Positions 23,507 through 30,747 of a stretch of 33,205 nucleotides of DNA are shown here, piece by piece (positions within the stretch are counted from its first letter, which is position 1; each line of letters starts with the position of its first letter). Source of the stretch: Candidatus Peregrinibacteria bacterium CG10_big_fil_rev_8_21_14_0_10_36_19 (GTDB taxonomy: Bacteria > Patescibacteriota > Gracilibacteria > UBA1369 > LOWO2-01-FULL-3). Made by a program: the position numbers and the translations under genes. Below the pieces are notes generated by a model that was given only the letters and a program-made list of their open reading frames with translations, ran no database searches and was not told the origin of the DNA. The stretch spans positions 349-33,553 of the forward strand of contig PFDP01000005.1 of assembly GCA_002772535.1 (NCBI GenBank), written 5' to 3'.

Positions 23507-24153
23507 TATTGTTGAGGAGTTTCTGGTGGAGTTTGAGGTTGTTCTGGTGTTGTTGGGGCTTGTGGTTCAACAGTAGGTGCTGCTGGAGTTGGAGCAACTG
23601 GTGTTTCTGGTTTAAAATCTACTGTTACATTTTGTTTTTCTGATTCTGTAGCTTGGAAGAAATCCATTTTTTGGAAACCAAGTGAACTAGCTACAATGTT
23701 GTTTGGGAATGTTTCTAGTTTTGTGTTTAGATCACGAACTGTTCCGTTATAGTAACGGCGTGACATTTGTACATGTTCTTCAATATCCTTAAGAGTTGTT
23801 TGGAGTTGTAGGAAGTTTTGGTTTGCTTTTAAATCTGGATAGCTTTCTGCAAGTGCAAAGATGCTTTTTAAAGCTCCGCTAAGCATGTTTTCCGCCTTTT
23901 CTTTATCCTGTATGTTTTGTGCTCCCATTGCCATTGTGCGGGCTTCTGTGATTTGTTGAAGAGTGCCAGCTTCGTGAGATGCGTAGCCTTTTACGGTTTC
24001 AACTATGTTTGGAATAAGGTCGTAGCGTCTTTTTAATTGTGTATCTATGTCTGCCCAAGCTTCTTTTGCTTTGTTACGAAGAGCTACAAGACTGTTGTAA
24101 AGAACAGCAACTAGTACAGCTATAACTGCTAGTAAGAATATAAGATACATCAT
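23506..24153 (-). CDS. lemA: LemA family protein
   Basis: The protein has 215 residues. A membrane segment (about 3-22) is followed by the conserved helical body: YNSLVALRNKAKEAWADIDTQLKRRYDLIPNIVETVKGYASHE, then ANQNFLQLQTTLKDIEEHVQMSRRYYNGTVRDLN and FPNNIVASSLGF. The tail from about 178 is rich in Pro, Thr and Gln, which is longer than usual. LemA proteins place a short N-terminus outside and a helical bundle on the other side of the membrane; their job is not settled. It is co-transcribed with the DUF2207 gene. The track start and the second Met are adjacent (MMYL). Confidence 0.9.
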   Translation of the reverse strand: MMYLIFLLAVIAVLVAVLYNSLVALRNKAKEAWADIDTQLKRRYDLIPNIVETVKGYASHEAGTLQQITEARTMAMGAQNIQDKEKAENMLSGALKSIFALAESYPDLKANQNFLQLQTTLKDIEEHVQMSRRYYNGTVRDLNTKLETFPNNIVASSLGFQKMDFFQATESEKQNVTVDFKPETPVAPTPAAPTVEPQAPTTPEQPQTPPETPQQ

Positions 24154-24175
24154 GTTTTGTGGGTTTATTAAATCA

Positions 24176-24214
24176 ACTAGTTTTAATTGTACTAGTATGA
24201 CTTAATGTGCACAA
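24176..24214 (-). promoter_or_regulatory. lemA promoter with paired ACTAGT palindromes
   Basis: On the minus strand TTGTGC (24209-24214) and TACAAT (24186-24191) are 17 bp apart. Two ACTAGT palindromes (24176-24181 and 24191-24196) flank the -10 box with centres 15 bp apart, which could be an operator for a dimeric repressor. Confidence 0.4.
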
Positions 24215-24224
24215 CTTATTTGTC

Positions 24225-24716
24225 TTATGGCTCGTATCTTCTGGCGTAGCCTATAGGGTCTGCGTTGATTTTGAATTTTTTGATTCCTTCTTCGTCTGTT
24301 TCAATTGTCCAAGTTTCTCTGTCGTTTCCTGCTGCGTCTCTTATTTCTATTGCAGTTGTGATTGGGTTGAGAGAATTGTTAATTTCTTCGACTATTGCAC
24401 TTGGACAATTGTCTATGCTTGCTAGTGGGTCGTTTGTGATGATTTGTGATCTTATTGCCATAGCTCTTGCACACCTAATGTGGATATCTTTACTTAATTG
24501 ATATGCTGAAGGAGCTTCTACATAACCTTCTACTGGTGGTGTATGAAAATATTTTAAAGCTTTAGGTCCTTCATTAACTGCGCCTACAATTGCGCTAATT
24601 GCTAGAGTTGCACCCAATAAGTTTTTTGCAAAACTTGATTCTGGCTTTCTTTCTTCTGGTATTGGCAATGGTGTGAAACCATGATCTGTTCTTACTCTGT
24701 TTCTTAGGATAGACAT
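24225..24716 (-). CDS. Hypothetical membrane-anchored protein
   Basis: The 163-residue protein is not recognised. Its N-terminal 30 residues are polar, then a single hydrophobic stretch (about 29-47, NLLGATLAISAIVGAV) may cross the membrane. The rest is polar with two Cys (in IRCARAMA and DNCPSAI) that could pair. The C-terminal half reads like a small beta-rich domain (DRETWTIETDEEGIKKFKINADPIGY). It lies between lemA and sod on the same strand and has its own promoter, so it is probably an independent unit. Confidence 0.65.
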   Translation of the reverse strand: MSILRNRVRTDHGFTPLPIPEERKPESSFAKNLLGATLAISAIVGAVNEGPKALKYFHTPPVEGYVEAPSAYQLSKDIHIRCARAMAIRSQIITNDPLASIDNCPSAIVEEINNSLNPITTAIEIRDAAGNDRETWTIETDEEGIKKFKINADPIGYARRYEP

Positions 24717-24740
24717 AATAAATAGATTAAATAGCTTATG

Positions 24741-24769
24741 ATTATTACATCTAATTACTATTTTGTCAA
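24741..24769 (-). promoter_or_regulatory. Promoter of the hypothetical gene at 24225-24716
   Basis: A consensus TTGACA (24764-24769) and AATAAT (24741-24746, 5 of 6) are 17 bp apart on the minus strand. The leader is about 18 nt and AT-rich, without a Shine-Dalgarno sequence. It starts right at the end of the sod gene. Confidence 0.6.
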
Positions 24770-24771
24770 TA

Positions 24772-25374
24772 CTATTTTAAACTATTAAATTTCTCTGCCA
24801 CCTTTTCCCAATTGATGACATTCCAGAAAGCGGAAATGTAATCTGGGCGGCGGTTTTGGTAGTTTAGGTAGTAGGCATGTTCCCAAACATCTAGACCCAT
24901 GATTGGAGTTTTTCCTTCAGAAAGAGGGCAGTCTTGGTTTGCTGTTGATACTATTTCTAGTTCGCCATTGTTTAAAACAAGCCAAGCCCATCCGCTGCCA
25001 AATCTTGTGGCGGCGGCGGCTGAAAATTGTTCTTTGAAGGTTTCGAATGAGCCAAATTTTGTGTTGATTGCGTTTAGAAGTTCGCCTTCAGGCAAGCCGC
25101 CGCCAGTTGGTGATAAAATTTCCCAAAACATGTTGTGGTTATAAAATCCTCCTCCGTGATTACGAACGGCTGTTTGGATGTTTGCAGGCAAAGATGAAAG
25201 ATTCGTTAATAATTCTTCAATAGATTTTGCTGCATATTCACTTCCTTCTAGGGCTTCATTTAGCTTGTTTGTATAAGCTGCGTGATGTTTTGTGTGGTGA
25301 ATTTCCATTGTTTTTGCATCTATGTGTGGCTCTAGGGCGTCGTAAGAGTATGGTAGTTGTGGTAATTGAAACAT
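24772..25374 (-). CDS. sodA: Superoxide dismutase, Fe/Mn family (Mn-type signature)
   Basis: This enzyme turns superoxide into oxygen and peroxide in the cytosol. It has 200 residues and complete ligands: His26 (IHHTKHH), His80 (FYNHNMFW), Asp162 and His166 ([16 protein letters not shown]). Gly76-77 in HGGGFYNHN and Gln147 in TANQDCP are the residues usually seen in manganese enzymes, so Mn or cambialistic use is likely. It is the third gene after the MntR-like repressor and the thioredoxin-like lipoprotein, 11 bp after the latter, which ties Mn supply to Mn-dependent defence. There is no signal peptide. Confidence 0.93.
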   Translation of the reverse strand: MFQLPQLPYSYDALEPHIDAKTMEIHHTKHHAAYTNKLNEALEGSEYAAKSIEELLTNLSSLPANIQTAVRNHGGGFYNHNMFWEILSPTGGGLPEGELLNAINTKFGSFETFKEQFSAAAATRFGSGWAWLVLNNGELEIVSTANQDCPLSEGKTPIMGLDVWEHAYYLNYQNRRPDYISAFWNVINWEKVAEKFNSLK

Positions 25375-25385
25375 GATTTTTTAGG

Positions 25386-25841
25386 TTATTTAGTTAGTGA
25401 TTTTTGAATTTGTGCAAAGTCTCCGCCTACCCATTTTTGTAGTTCGTTTCCGTTTTGGTCTATTTCAACAAGTGTGTGCTGAGTTACAATGTTGTATTTT
25501 TTCTTTAGTTCTTTTTCTGTGTCGTAGTCTGCTTTAAGAATTGTGAGATTTGATGGTAGTTCTGATAATTTTTCGTTAATTTCTTTGTTAAGTTCTTTGC
25601 AGCTTGGACACCAACTTGCGTGGAAGAAAATTAATGTTTTTCCACTTGAGGCTGCAAGATTTTCCGCTGAATAATCTAAATATTTTGCGGTAGTTTGTAC
25701 TTCTTGATTTGTAAGGCCTATTTTTTCAATTTGTTCTTCTTGTTGAGGAGTTTCTATTGGTAAATCTACTTGCTCTGTTTGTTGTGGTAAACAGCCGGCA
25801 AAGGCGATAGTTGTGAGTGATACTACAATTATTTTTTTCAT
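25386..25841 (-). CDS. Thioredoxin-like lipoprotein (CPSC)
   Basis: The protein has 151 residues. A lipoprotein signal ends in the lipobox IAFAGC (Cys17), so the protein should be anchored outside the cell. After a Gln/Glu-rich linker (about 18-50), a thioredoxin fold follows: TLIFFHASWCPSCKELNKE with the CPSC redox pair and YNIVTQHTLVEIDQNG, where the usual cis-Pro position reads Thr. It may reduce or oxidise extracellular disulphides or take part in peroxide defence. It overlaps the repressor gene by 4 bp (ATGA) and precedes sod, so its expression is likely metal-regulated. Confidence 0.85.
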   Translation of the reverse strand: MKKIIVVSLTTIAFAGCLPQQTEQVDLPIETPQQEEQIEKIGLTNQEVQTTAKYLDYSAENLAASSGKTLIFFHASWCPSCKELNKEINEKLSELPSNLTILKADYDTEKELKKKYNIVTQHTLVEIDQNGNELQKWVGGDFAQIQKSLTK

Positions 25842-26218
25842 AGTTTTGGTTTAAATGATTTGTTTTTTAAAAATTTGGTAACTTCTTTGAGCCTTTTTAG
25901 GGTTATTGGGCTTAGGGAATGTTCAATTCCATGGATGTCTTTTTCTTGGATGTTATTGGGGATTTCTAGGAGAGTTAAAAATTCTGCTATGGCTTCGTGT
26001 CGTTCTGCAATTCCTTTTCCTATTTTTTTTCCTTGAGTTGTTAATTCAATAGGGTAGTACGGCTTGTATTCTATGCAACCTTCTTTTTCAAGGCGTTGCA
26101 TCATCTGTGTTACTGATGGTTTTGATAGTTGTAATACTTCAGCAATGTCTGAAATTCTTACGAGGCCTTTTTCTTCCTTGAGCTTGTAGATTGTTTCTAG
26201 ATAATCTTCTTGTTCCAT
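25838..26218 (-). CDS. mntR: DtxR/MntR-family metal-dependent repressor
   Basis: The 126-residue protein has the winged-helix domain (RISDIAEVLQLSKPSVTQMMQRLEKEGCIEY) and a short dimerisation domain, as in Bacillus MntR, with no SH3-like domain. Metal ligands by alignment: Asp5 and Glu8 (EDYLETIY), His74 (ERHEAIAEFL), Glu99 and His100 (HGIEHSLS). The position matching MntR Glu99 and DtxR Cys102 is His96, so metal choice may differ. The gene is divergent from the metal ABC transporter; the two -35 boxes overlap. The -10 box TAATAT lies exactly 6 nt before the ATG, so the mRNA is likely leaderless. It probably represses the transporter and itself when Mn or Fe is plentiful. Confidence 0.9.
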   Translation of the reverse strand: MEQEDYLETIYKLKEEKGLVRISDIAEVLQLSKPSVTQMMQRLEKEGCIEYKPYYPIELTTQGKKIGKGIAERHEAIAEFLTLLEIPNNIQEKDIHGIEHSLSPITLKRLKEVTKFLKNKSFKPKL

Positions 26219-26224
26219 GTTGGT

Positions 26225-26253
26225 ATATTAAGCCTTGTAGTTTGATTTGACAA
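26225..26253 (-). promoter_or_regulatory. Promoter of the mntR-trx-sod operon, leaderless
   Basis: On the minus strand TTGTCA (26248-26253) and TAATAT (26225-26230) are 17 bp apart, with 6 nt to the ATG at 26218. Its -35 box shares five bases with the -35 box of the opposite promoter. Confidence 0.6.
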
Positions 26254-26276
26254 GGGGTGGGTGTAGGGTGTATTAA
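26247..26276 (+). promoter_or_regulatory. Promoter of the metal ABC transporter operon
   Basis: A consensus TTGACA (26247-26252) is followed after 18 bp by TATTAA (26271-26276). The predicted start near 26283 falls inside the palindrome at 26281-26296. Confidence 0.45.
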
Positions 26277-26280
26277 TAAA

Positions 26281-26296
26281 GTTAGGATATATTAAC
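26281..26296. promoter_or_regulatory. Candidate MntR/DtxR operator
   Basis: GTTAGGATATATTAAC is palindromic at 12 of 16 positions and covers the start point of the transporter promoter, where a repressor would block it. The ATATTAA core recurs at 26225-26231 over the mntR -10 box (GGTATATTAAGCC). Binding by the adjacent repressor is inferred. Confidence 0.45.
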
Positions 26297-26304
26297 AATT
26301 TAAA

Positions 26305-27210
26305 ATGAAAAAAATATTATTTACTTTGGTGGCGGCAATTATGCTTGTTGGTTGTACTAAAGTGGTGGATGATGGAAAAGTGAATGTTGTTACGACAGTT
26401 GGAATGTTAGCTGATGCTGTGGAGAATGTAGGAGGGGATTTAGTTAATGTAGATTCTTTAATGGGGCCGGGTGTTGATCCACATTTGTATAATGCTTCTG
26501 CCGGTGATGTAAAAAGAATGGTTGGTTCTGATGTTGTGTTTTATGTAGGTTTGCATTTGGAAGGTAAAATGATTGATGCTTTTGAGGCATTGGGTGATAA
26601 GGCTGTTGCTGTATCTGATGGGCTTGATAAAAAAAAGCTAATTAATGCTGATCCTGAAGTTTTTGGTGGTGCATATGATCCTCATGTTTGGTTTGATGTA
26701 GATCTTTGGAGTGAAATTTTACCTGTGATAGTTGATAAATTATCTGAGTTAGACCCTGAGAATAGAGAAGTTTATGAACTTAACGCTAAAAGTTATTTGA
26801 GTGATTTAGATAGTTTAAATAACTGGGTGTTGAGTCGAGTTTCTGAATTATCGCCTGAGCAAAGAATACTTGTTACTGCTCATGATGCCTTTGGTTATTT
26901 TGGAAAGGCTTATGGTTTTGAGGTTAGGGGGTTGCAAGGTATTAGCACAGCATCAGATTTTGGGGTAAAAGATTTGGAGGTGTTAATTGATTTTATTGTT
27001 GAAAGAGGAGTTAAGGCTGTATTTGTTGAATCAAGTGTTTCACCTAAGGCTATTGAGGCTTTGCGTCAGGGGGTTGAATCTAAAAAATGGAATGTTGAAA
27101 TTGGTGGTGAATTATTTAGTGATGCCATGGGAGATGCAAATACTGATGAAGGTACATATGTTGGTATGGTTAGACATAATGTGAATACAATTGTTAACTC
27201 TTTGAAATAA
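26305..27210 (+). CDS. Zn/Mn-type ABC transporter substrate-binding lipoprotein
   Basis: This cluster A-I metal receptor has 301 residues. The lipobox LVGC (Cys17) anchors it outside the membrane. Likely ligands are His60 (GVDPHLYN), His127 (YDPHVWFD), His193 (VTAHDAFGYF) and Asp273 (LFSDAMG), the His3-Asp set of TroA-like proteins; Mn-specific PsaA/MntC have Glu at the third position. No His-rich loop as in ZnuA is present. GLQGISTASDFG and VFVESSVSPK are family signatures. It starts the operon; its stop overlaps the ATPase ATG by one base. Regulation by MntR suggests Mn, with Zn or Fe possible. Confidence 0.93.
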   Translation: MKKILFTLVAAIMLVGCTKVVDDGKVNVVTTVGMLADAVENVGGDLVNVDSLMGPGVDPHLYNASAGDVKRMVGSDVVFYVGLHLEGKMIDAFEALGDKAVAVSDGLDKKKLINADPEVFGGAYDPHVWFDVDLWSEILPVIVDKLSELDPENREVYELNAKSYLSDLDSLNNWVLSRVSELSPEQRILVTAHDAFGYFGKAYGFEVRGLQGISTASDFGVKDLEVLIDFIVERGVKAVFVESSVSPKAIEALRQGVESKKWNVEIGGELFSDAMGDANTDEGTYVGMVRHNVNTIVNSLK

Positions 27211-27965
27211 TGAAAAAAACTGTATTTGAAGTTCATGATCTTACTGTAGCTTATGGTAAAAAGCCTGTTTTGTGGGGCGTTGATTTTAGTATTCCGGAGG
27301 GGAGTTTGGTTGCTGTTGTGGGGCCTAATGGTGCCGGAAAAAGCACACTTTTGAAAACTGCATTTGGATTACTTAAACCTTTATCTGGATGGGCTAAGTT
27401 TTTTGATAAAAATTACTCTGATGTGAGAAATAAAATTGCTTATGTTCCACAAAGAGAAAGTGTGGATTGGGACTTTCCTGCAACAGTTTTTGATGTTGTT
27501 TTAATGGGGAGATATGGACATTTAGGATGGATAAAGAGACCTAAAAAAAGTGATCATAAAAAAGCTATGGAGGCACTTGAAAAAGTTTCTATGGTGGAGT
27601 TTAAGGATAGGCATATTAGTGATCTTTCCGGTGGTCAGCAGCAAAGAGTGTTTTTGGCTAGAGCTCTTTGTCAGGAGGCTGATTTGTATTTTTTGGATGA
27701 GCCATTTGCAGGTGTGGATATTGTAACTGAAAAGGCGATTTTTAAACTTTTGAAGGATTTGAAGAATGATGGGAAAACTGTTGTTGTGGTGCATCATGAT
27801 ATTCAAACTGTGGAAGAATACTTTGATTGGCTTGTTCTTTTGAATGTTCGCTTGGTTGCGAGCGGTCCTTTGAAATCCACTTTAACCAAAGAAAATTTGA
27901 ATGCGGCTTATGGTGGTAGATTGGATATTTTGAGCAAGGCACAGGAACTTTTTGCTAATAAATAA
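27210..27965 (+). CDS. Metal ABC transporter ATPase
   Basis: This is the cytosolic ATP-binding subunit of the importer, 251 residues. Motifs: Walker A GPNGAGKST (38-46), Q-loop VPQRESVDWDFP, signature LSGGQQQR (about 139-146), Walker B LYFLDEPFAGVD and switch VVHHD. The QRESVDWDFP run after the Q-loop Gln is common in Mn/Zn importers such as MntB/TroB. Its TAATG and TAAAATG junctions to the genes on both sides indicate tight co-translation. Confidence 0.95.
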   Translation: MKKTVFEVHDLTVAYGKKPVLWGVDFSIPEGSLVAVVGPNGAGKSTLLKTAFGLLKPLSGWAKFFDKNYSDVRNKIAYVPQRESVDWDFPATVFDVVLMGRYGHLGWIKRPKKSDHKKAMEALEKVSMVEFKDRHISDLSGGQQQRVFLARALCQEADLYFLDEPFAGVDIVTEKAIFKLLKDLKNDGKTVVVVHHDIQTVEEYFDWLVLLNVRLVASGPLKSTLTKENLNAAYGGRLDILSKAQELFANK

Positions 27966-27966
27966 A

Positions 27967-29196
27967 ATGGAATTTTTTACTACTATAAATAGTGTTTATG
28001 TGATGATTGGCAGCATTGCCCTTGGTGCAATGTGTGGCATGTTAGGAGTTTTTGGAGTTTTGAGAAAGCAAGGGCTTTTGGGTGATGCCTTGGCGCATGC
28101 CGCTTTGCCTGGTATTGCTATCGCTTTTTTGATTATGGGGGAAAGGATTTTAGCAGGGCTTCTTTTGGGTGCTCTGGTGTCTGGATTGTTGGGGGCTTTT
28201 TGTATTCAATACCTTGTAAAAGCAACAAAGATTAAGATGGATAGTGCTATGGCTGCTGTGCTGAGTGTCTTTTTTGGTTTTGGTATTGTGTTGCTTACTT
28301 TTATACAAAGATTACCTAGTGCTTCTAAAGCTGGGTTAGATACATTTTTGTTTGGTCAAGCAGCAGCTCTTTTGAAGATAGATGTTATTTTAATGTCTAG
28401 TATTTTTCTTTTTACTTTGTTAGTTGTTTTTATATTTTGGAAAGAGTTGAAAATGTTTATTTTTGATAGTTCTTTTGCGGCGGTTTTGGGATTTAGAAGT
28501 AGATTTTTTGAGATTTTGTTTATGACAATCTATGTATTAGCCATCCTTGTTTCTTTGCAAGCTGTGGGTGTTGTTCTTACTGCTGCTATGTTTATTACTC
28601 CGGCTGCTGCTGCATTACTTTGGACAAAGCGTCTTTTGAGTGCGGTTGTGCTTTCTGTTGTGTTTGGTTCGATTTCTTCAGCAAGTGGTGCTTATGTGAG
28701 TATTGTCGCTGAAGGTATGCCTACAGGCCCTGTTATTGTTATGGCTGCAAGTGTGATATTTTTGTTTTCTTTTATGTTTGCAAGTAGAGGTGGGATAGTT
28801 TGGAAAGCAATTGAAAGATATAAATATTCCAAAAAGGTTAATTTGGAAAATTTGTTAGCAAAACTTTATCGTGATACAGAGAGTGGTGTTAATAAGTGGC
28901 AGAGGAGTGATATATCTTTAATTATGCTGTGGAGGCTTAGATCTAATGGATATATTAATAGTGGTAATGAAATTACTTTAACAAAAAAGGGTTTAGTGAG
29001 TGGATTTAAAGTTGTGCAAAAACATAGACTTTGGGAAACATATCTTGTTGAAAGAATGAATTTTTCTCATGATCATGTCCATAGAGATGCGGAAATTATG
29101 GAGCATTTGCTTACTGATGATGTTGTTGAAAAAATTAATTCCATCTTGGGAAATCCAAAAGTAGATCCACATGGTAAATCTTTAAAAATGAAATAA
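27967..29196 (+). CDS. Metal ABC permease fused to a DtxR-type regulator domain
   Basis: The ATG at 27967 gives 409 residues; the upstream TTG at 27952 lies inside the ATPase gene and adds five residues of no family match. Residues 1-275 are an ABC-3 (ZnuB/TroC) permease with 8-9 membrane segments and the GLLGDALAHAALPGIAIAF loop. Residues 285-409 are a cytosolic DtxR-like region: a wing-helix-like part (to about 343), then GFKVVQKHRLWETYLVERM and DAEIMEHLL with His353, Glu376, Glu379 and His380 as metal ligands, and NPKVDPHGK. The N-terminal ligands of MntR (Asp8, Glu11) are not conserved. Such fusions are known, for example YtgCR of Chlamydia, where the regulator is released by cleavage. 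Confidence 0.88.
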   Translation: MEFFTTINSVYVMIGSIALGAMCGMLGVFGVLRKQGLLGDALAHAALPGIAIAFLIMGERILAGLLLGALVSGLLGAFCIQYLVKATKIKMDSAMAAVLSVFFGFGIVLLTFIQRLPSASKAGLDTFLFGQAAALLKIDVILMSSIFLFTLLVVFIFWKELKMFIFDSSFAAVLGFRSRFFEILFMTIYVLAILVSLQAVGVVLTAAMFITPAAAALLWTKRLLSAVVLSVVFGSISSASGAYVSIVAEGMPTGPVIVMAASVIFLFSFMFASRGGIVWKAIERYKYSKKVNLENLLAKLYRDTESGVNKWQRSDISLIMLWRLRSNGYINSGNEITLTKKGLVSGFKVVQKHRLWETYLVERMNFSHDHVHRDAEIMEHLLTDDVVEKINSILGNPKVDPHGKSLKMK

Positions 29197-30038
29197 TGGA
29201 AGTAATGATAATTGTAATTTTGGCTACACTTACTTGTGCTTTGATTGGTAATTTTTTGGTTTTGAGAAAACTTTCTTTGATGGGTGATGCGATTAGTCAT
29301 GCGGTTTTATTTGGTATAGTAATGGCATTTTTTATTGTTGGAACTTTGCATTCAATTTGGTTTTTTATATTGTCTGTTTTGTTTGCAGTTTTTCTTGGAT
29401 TCATTGTTCAATGGATTGTGGAGAGAGTTTCTATTTCTAGGGAATCTATTATTGGCGTTGTGTTTACATTCTTTTTTGCTTTGGGAGTTTTATTGATTGT
29501 GCAGTTTGCTGGCAATATACATTTGGATACTCATGCAGTTTTATTTGGTTCTGTGGAATTTTCGGTTTTTGAGAGATTTGTTTTTTTGAGTTTTGATCTT
29601 GGGCCTAAATCTATGTGGACATTGGGAGCTGTGTTTTTGTTAAACATATTTTTGATTAAACTGTTTTACAAAGAGTTGAAAATCACAACTTTTGATCCGA
29701 ACTTTGCAACTAGTGTTGGAATTTCACCTAAATTAATCCACTATCTTGTGATGTTTCTTACGAGTATTACTGTAGTTACTGCTTTTGAAGCTGTAGGAGC
29801 TATTTTGGTTGTTGCATTGTTGGTAGTACCAGTTGTGACTTCATACATCTTTAATAAAAGGTTAAATTTTATGATAGGGTATAGTTTGTTTTTTGCTTTA
29901 TTATCAAGCATTGTTGGATATTTATTCTCTGTGTATTTTGATGTTTCGGTGGCAGGGGCTGTGGCATTTATTAGTGGAGTAATTTTGTGTTTTGTGGTGA
30001 TTTTGTATAAGATGTTTGCATATGAGCAAACTAACTGA
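29196..30038 (+). CDS. Metal ABC transporter permease, second subunit
   Basis: This 280-residue ABC-3 family permease has 8-9 membrane segments. LMGDAISHAVLFGIVMAF matches the conserved loop, and FDPNFATSVGISPKLIHYLVMF fits the TroD/ZnuB C-terminal half. Unlike the first permease it has no regulator domain. The two permeases probably form a heterodimer. Its start overlaps the previous stop by one base, and its end overlaps the VIT-like gene by 17 bp, so all five genes are one unit. Confidence 0.9.
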   Translation: MEVMIIVILATLTCALIGNFLVLRKLSLMGDAISHAVLFGIVMAFFIVGTLHSIWFFILSVLFAVFLGFIVQWIVERVSISRESIIGVVFTFFFALGVLLIVQFAGNIHLDTHAVLFGSVEFSVFERFVFLSFDLGPKSMWTLGAVFLLNIFLIKLFYKELKITTFDPNFATSVGISPKLIHYLVMFLTSITVVTAFEAVGAILVVALLVVPVVTSYIFNKRLNFMIGYSLFFALLSSIVGYLFSVYFDVSVAGAVAFISGVILCFVVILYKMFAYEQTN

Positions 30039-30747
30039 AGGCAGAAAAGAACATAGTCATAGTGATGAATATAATTGGATTCCTGATTTTGTTTATGGGG
30101 GGATTGATGGTGCTGTAACGACTTTTGCTGTTGTTGCGGGTGTTGCTGGTGCAGAACTTTCTTTACCAATTATTTTGATTTTGGGCTTTGCAAATTTGTT
30201 TGCTGATGGCTTTTCTATGGCGGTTGGGAAGTATCAAAGTGATAAAAGTGCAATTGAGCAATATAATCAAATTCGTGATATTGAGTACAGACACATAGTT
30301 GAAAAACCTGCTCATGAAAAGGCAGAGGTAAAGGATATTTTGGCTGGTTATGGTTTTAAAGGTAAGGATTTAACATCTGCTGTTGATGTAATTACTTCTA
30401 ATCCTGATGCGTGGGTGGATTTGATGATGAGAAATGAATTCAATTTAACTCAAGAAAATGTTCAACCTGTTAAAGGTGGAATTGTGACTTTTGTTTCTTT
30501 TTTAACCATAGGTTTTATCCCTATGGTTGGATATGTGTTTAAAGATTTTTTTGGAACTAATGATGACCAAACATTTATTTTAACAGCTTCGTTTACTTTA
30601 TTTGCTTTGTTTATTGTAGGTGCTGTTAAATCTAAATTCTCTGTAAGAAATTGGTTTTTGTGTGGCATTGAAACAGCCTTTGTTGGGGGATTTGCTGCAA
30701 CAATAGCTTATTTGGTTGGATACTTCTTAAAAGGTCTTGGAGTTTAA
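30022..30747 (+). CDS. VIT1/CCC1-family iron/manganese transporter
   Basis: The ATG at 30022 gives 241 residues starting MSKLTEGRKEHSHSDEY; a TTG at 30016 would add two. The protein has about five membrane segments. DFVYGGIDGAVTTFAVVAGVAGA is the first VIT1/CCC1 segment and ANLFADGFSMAVGKYQSDKS the second. The cytosolic loop has Glu/His-rich helices (EYRHIVEKPAHEKAEVKDI) in the place of the metal-binding domain. VIT proteins move Fe or Mn out of the cytosol. Here it is joined to an importer operon, so it may vent excess metal. Its end overlaps the glycosyltransferase gene by 4 bp. Confidence 0.88.
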   Translation: MSKLTEGRKEHSHSDEYNWIPDFVYGGIDGAVTTFAVVAGVAGAELSLPIILILGFANLFADGFSMAVGKYQSDKSAIEQYNQIRDIEYRHIVEKPAHEKAEVKDILAGYGFKGKDLTSAVDVITSNPDAWVDLMMRNEFNLTQENVQPVKGGIVTFVSFLTIGFIPMVGYVFKDFFGTNDDQTFILTASFTLFALFIVGAVKSKFSVRNWFLCGIETAFVGGFAATIAYLVGYFLKGLGV

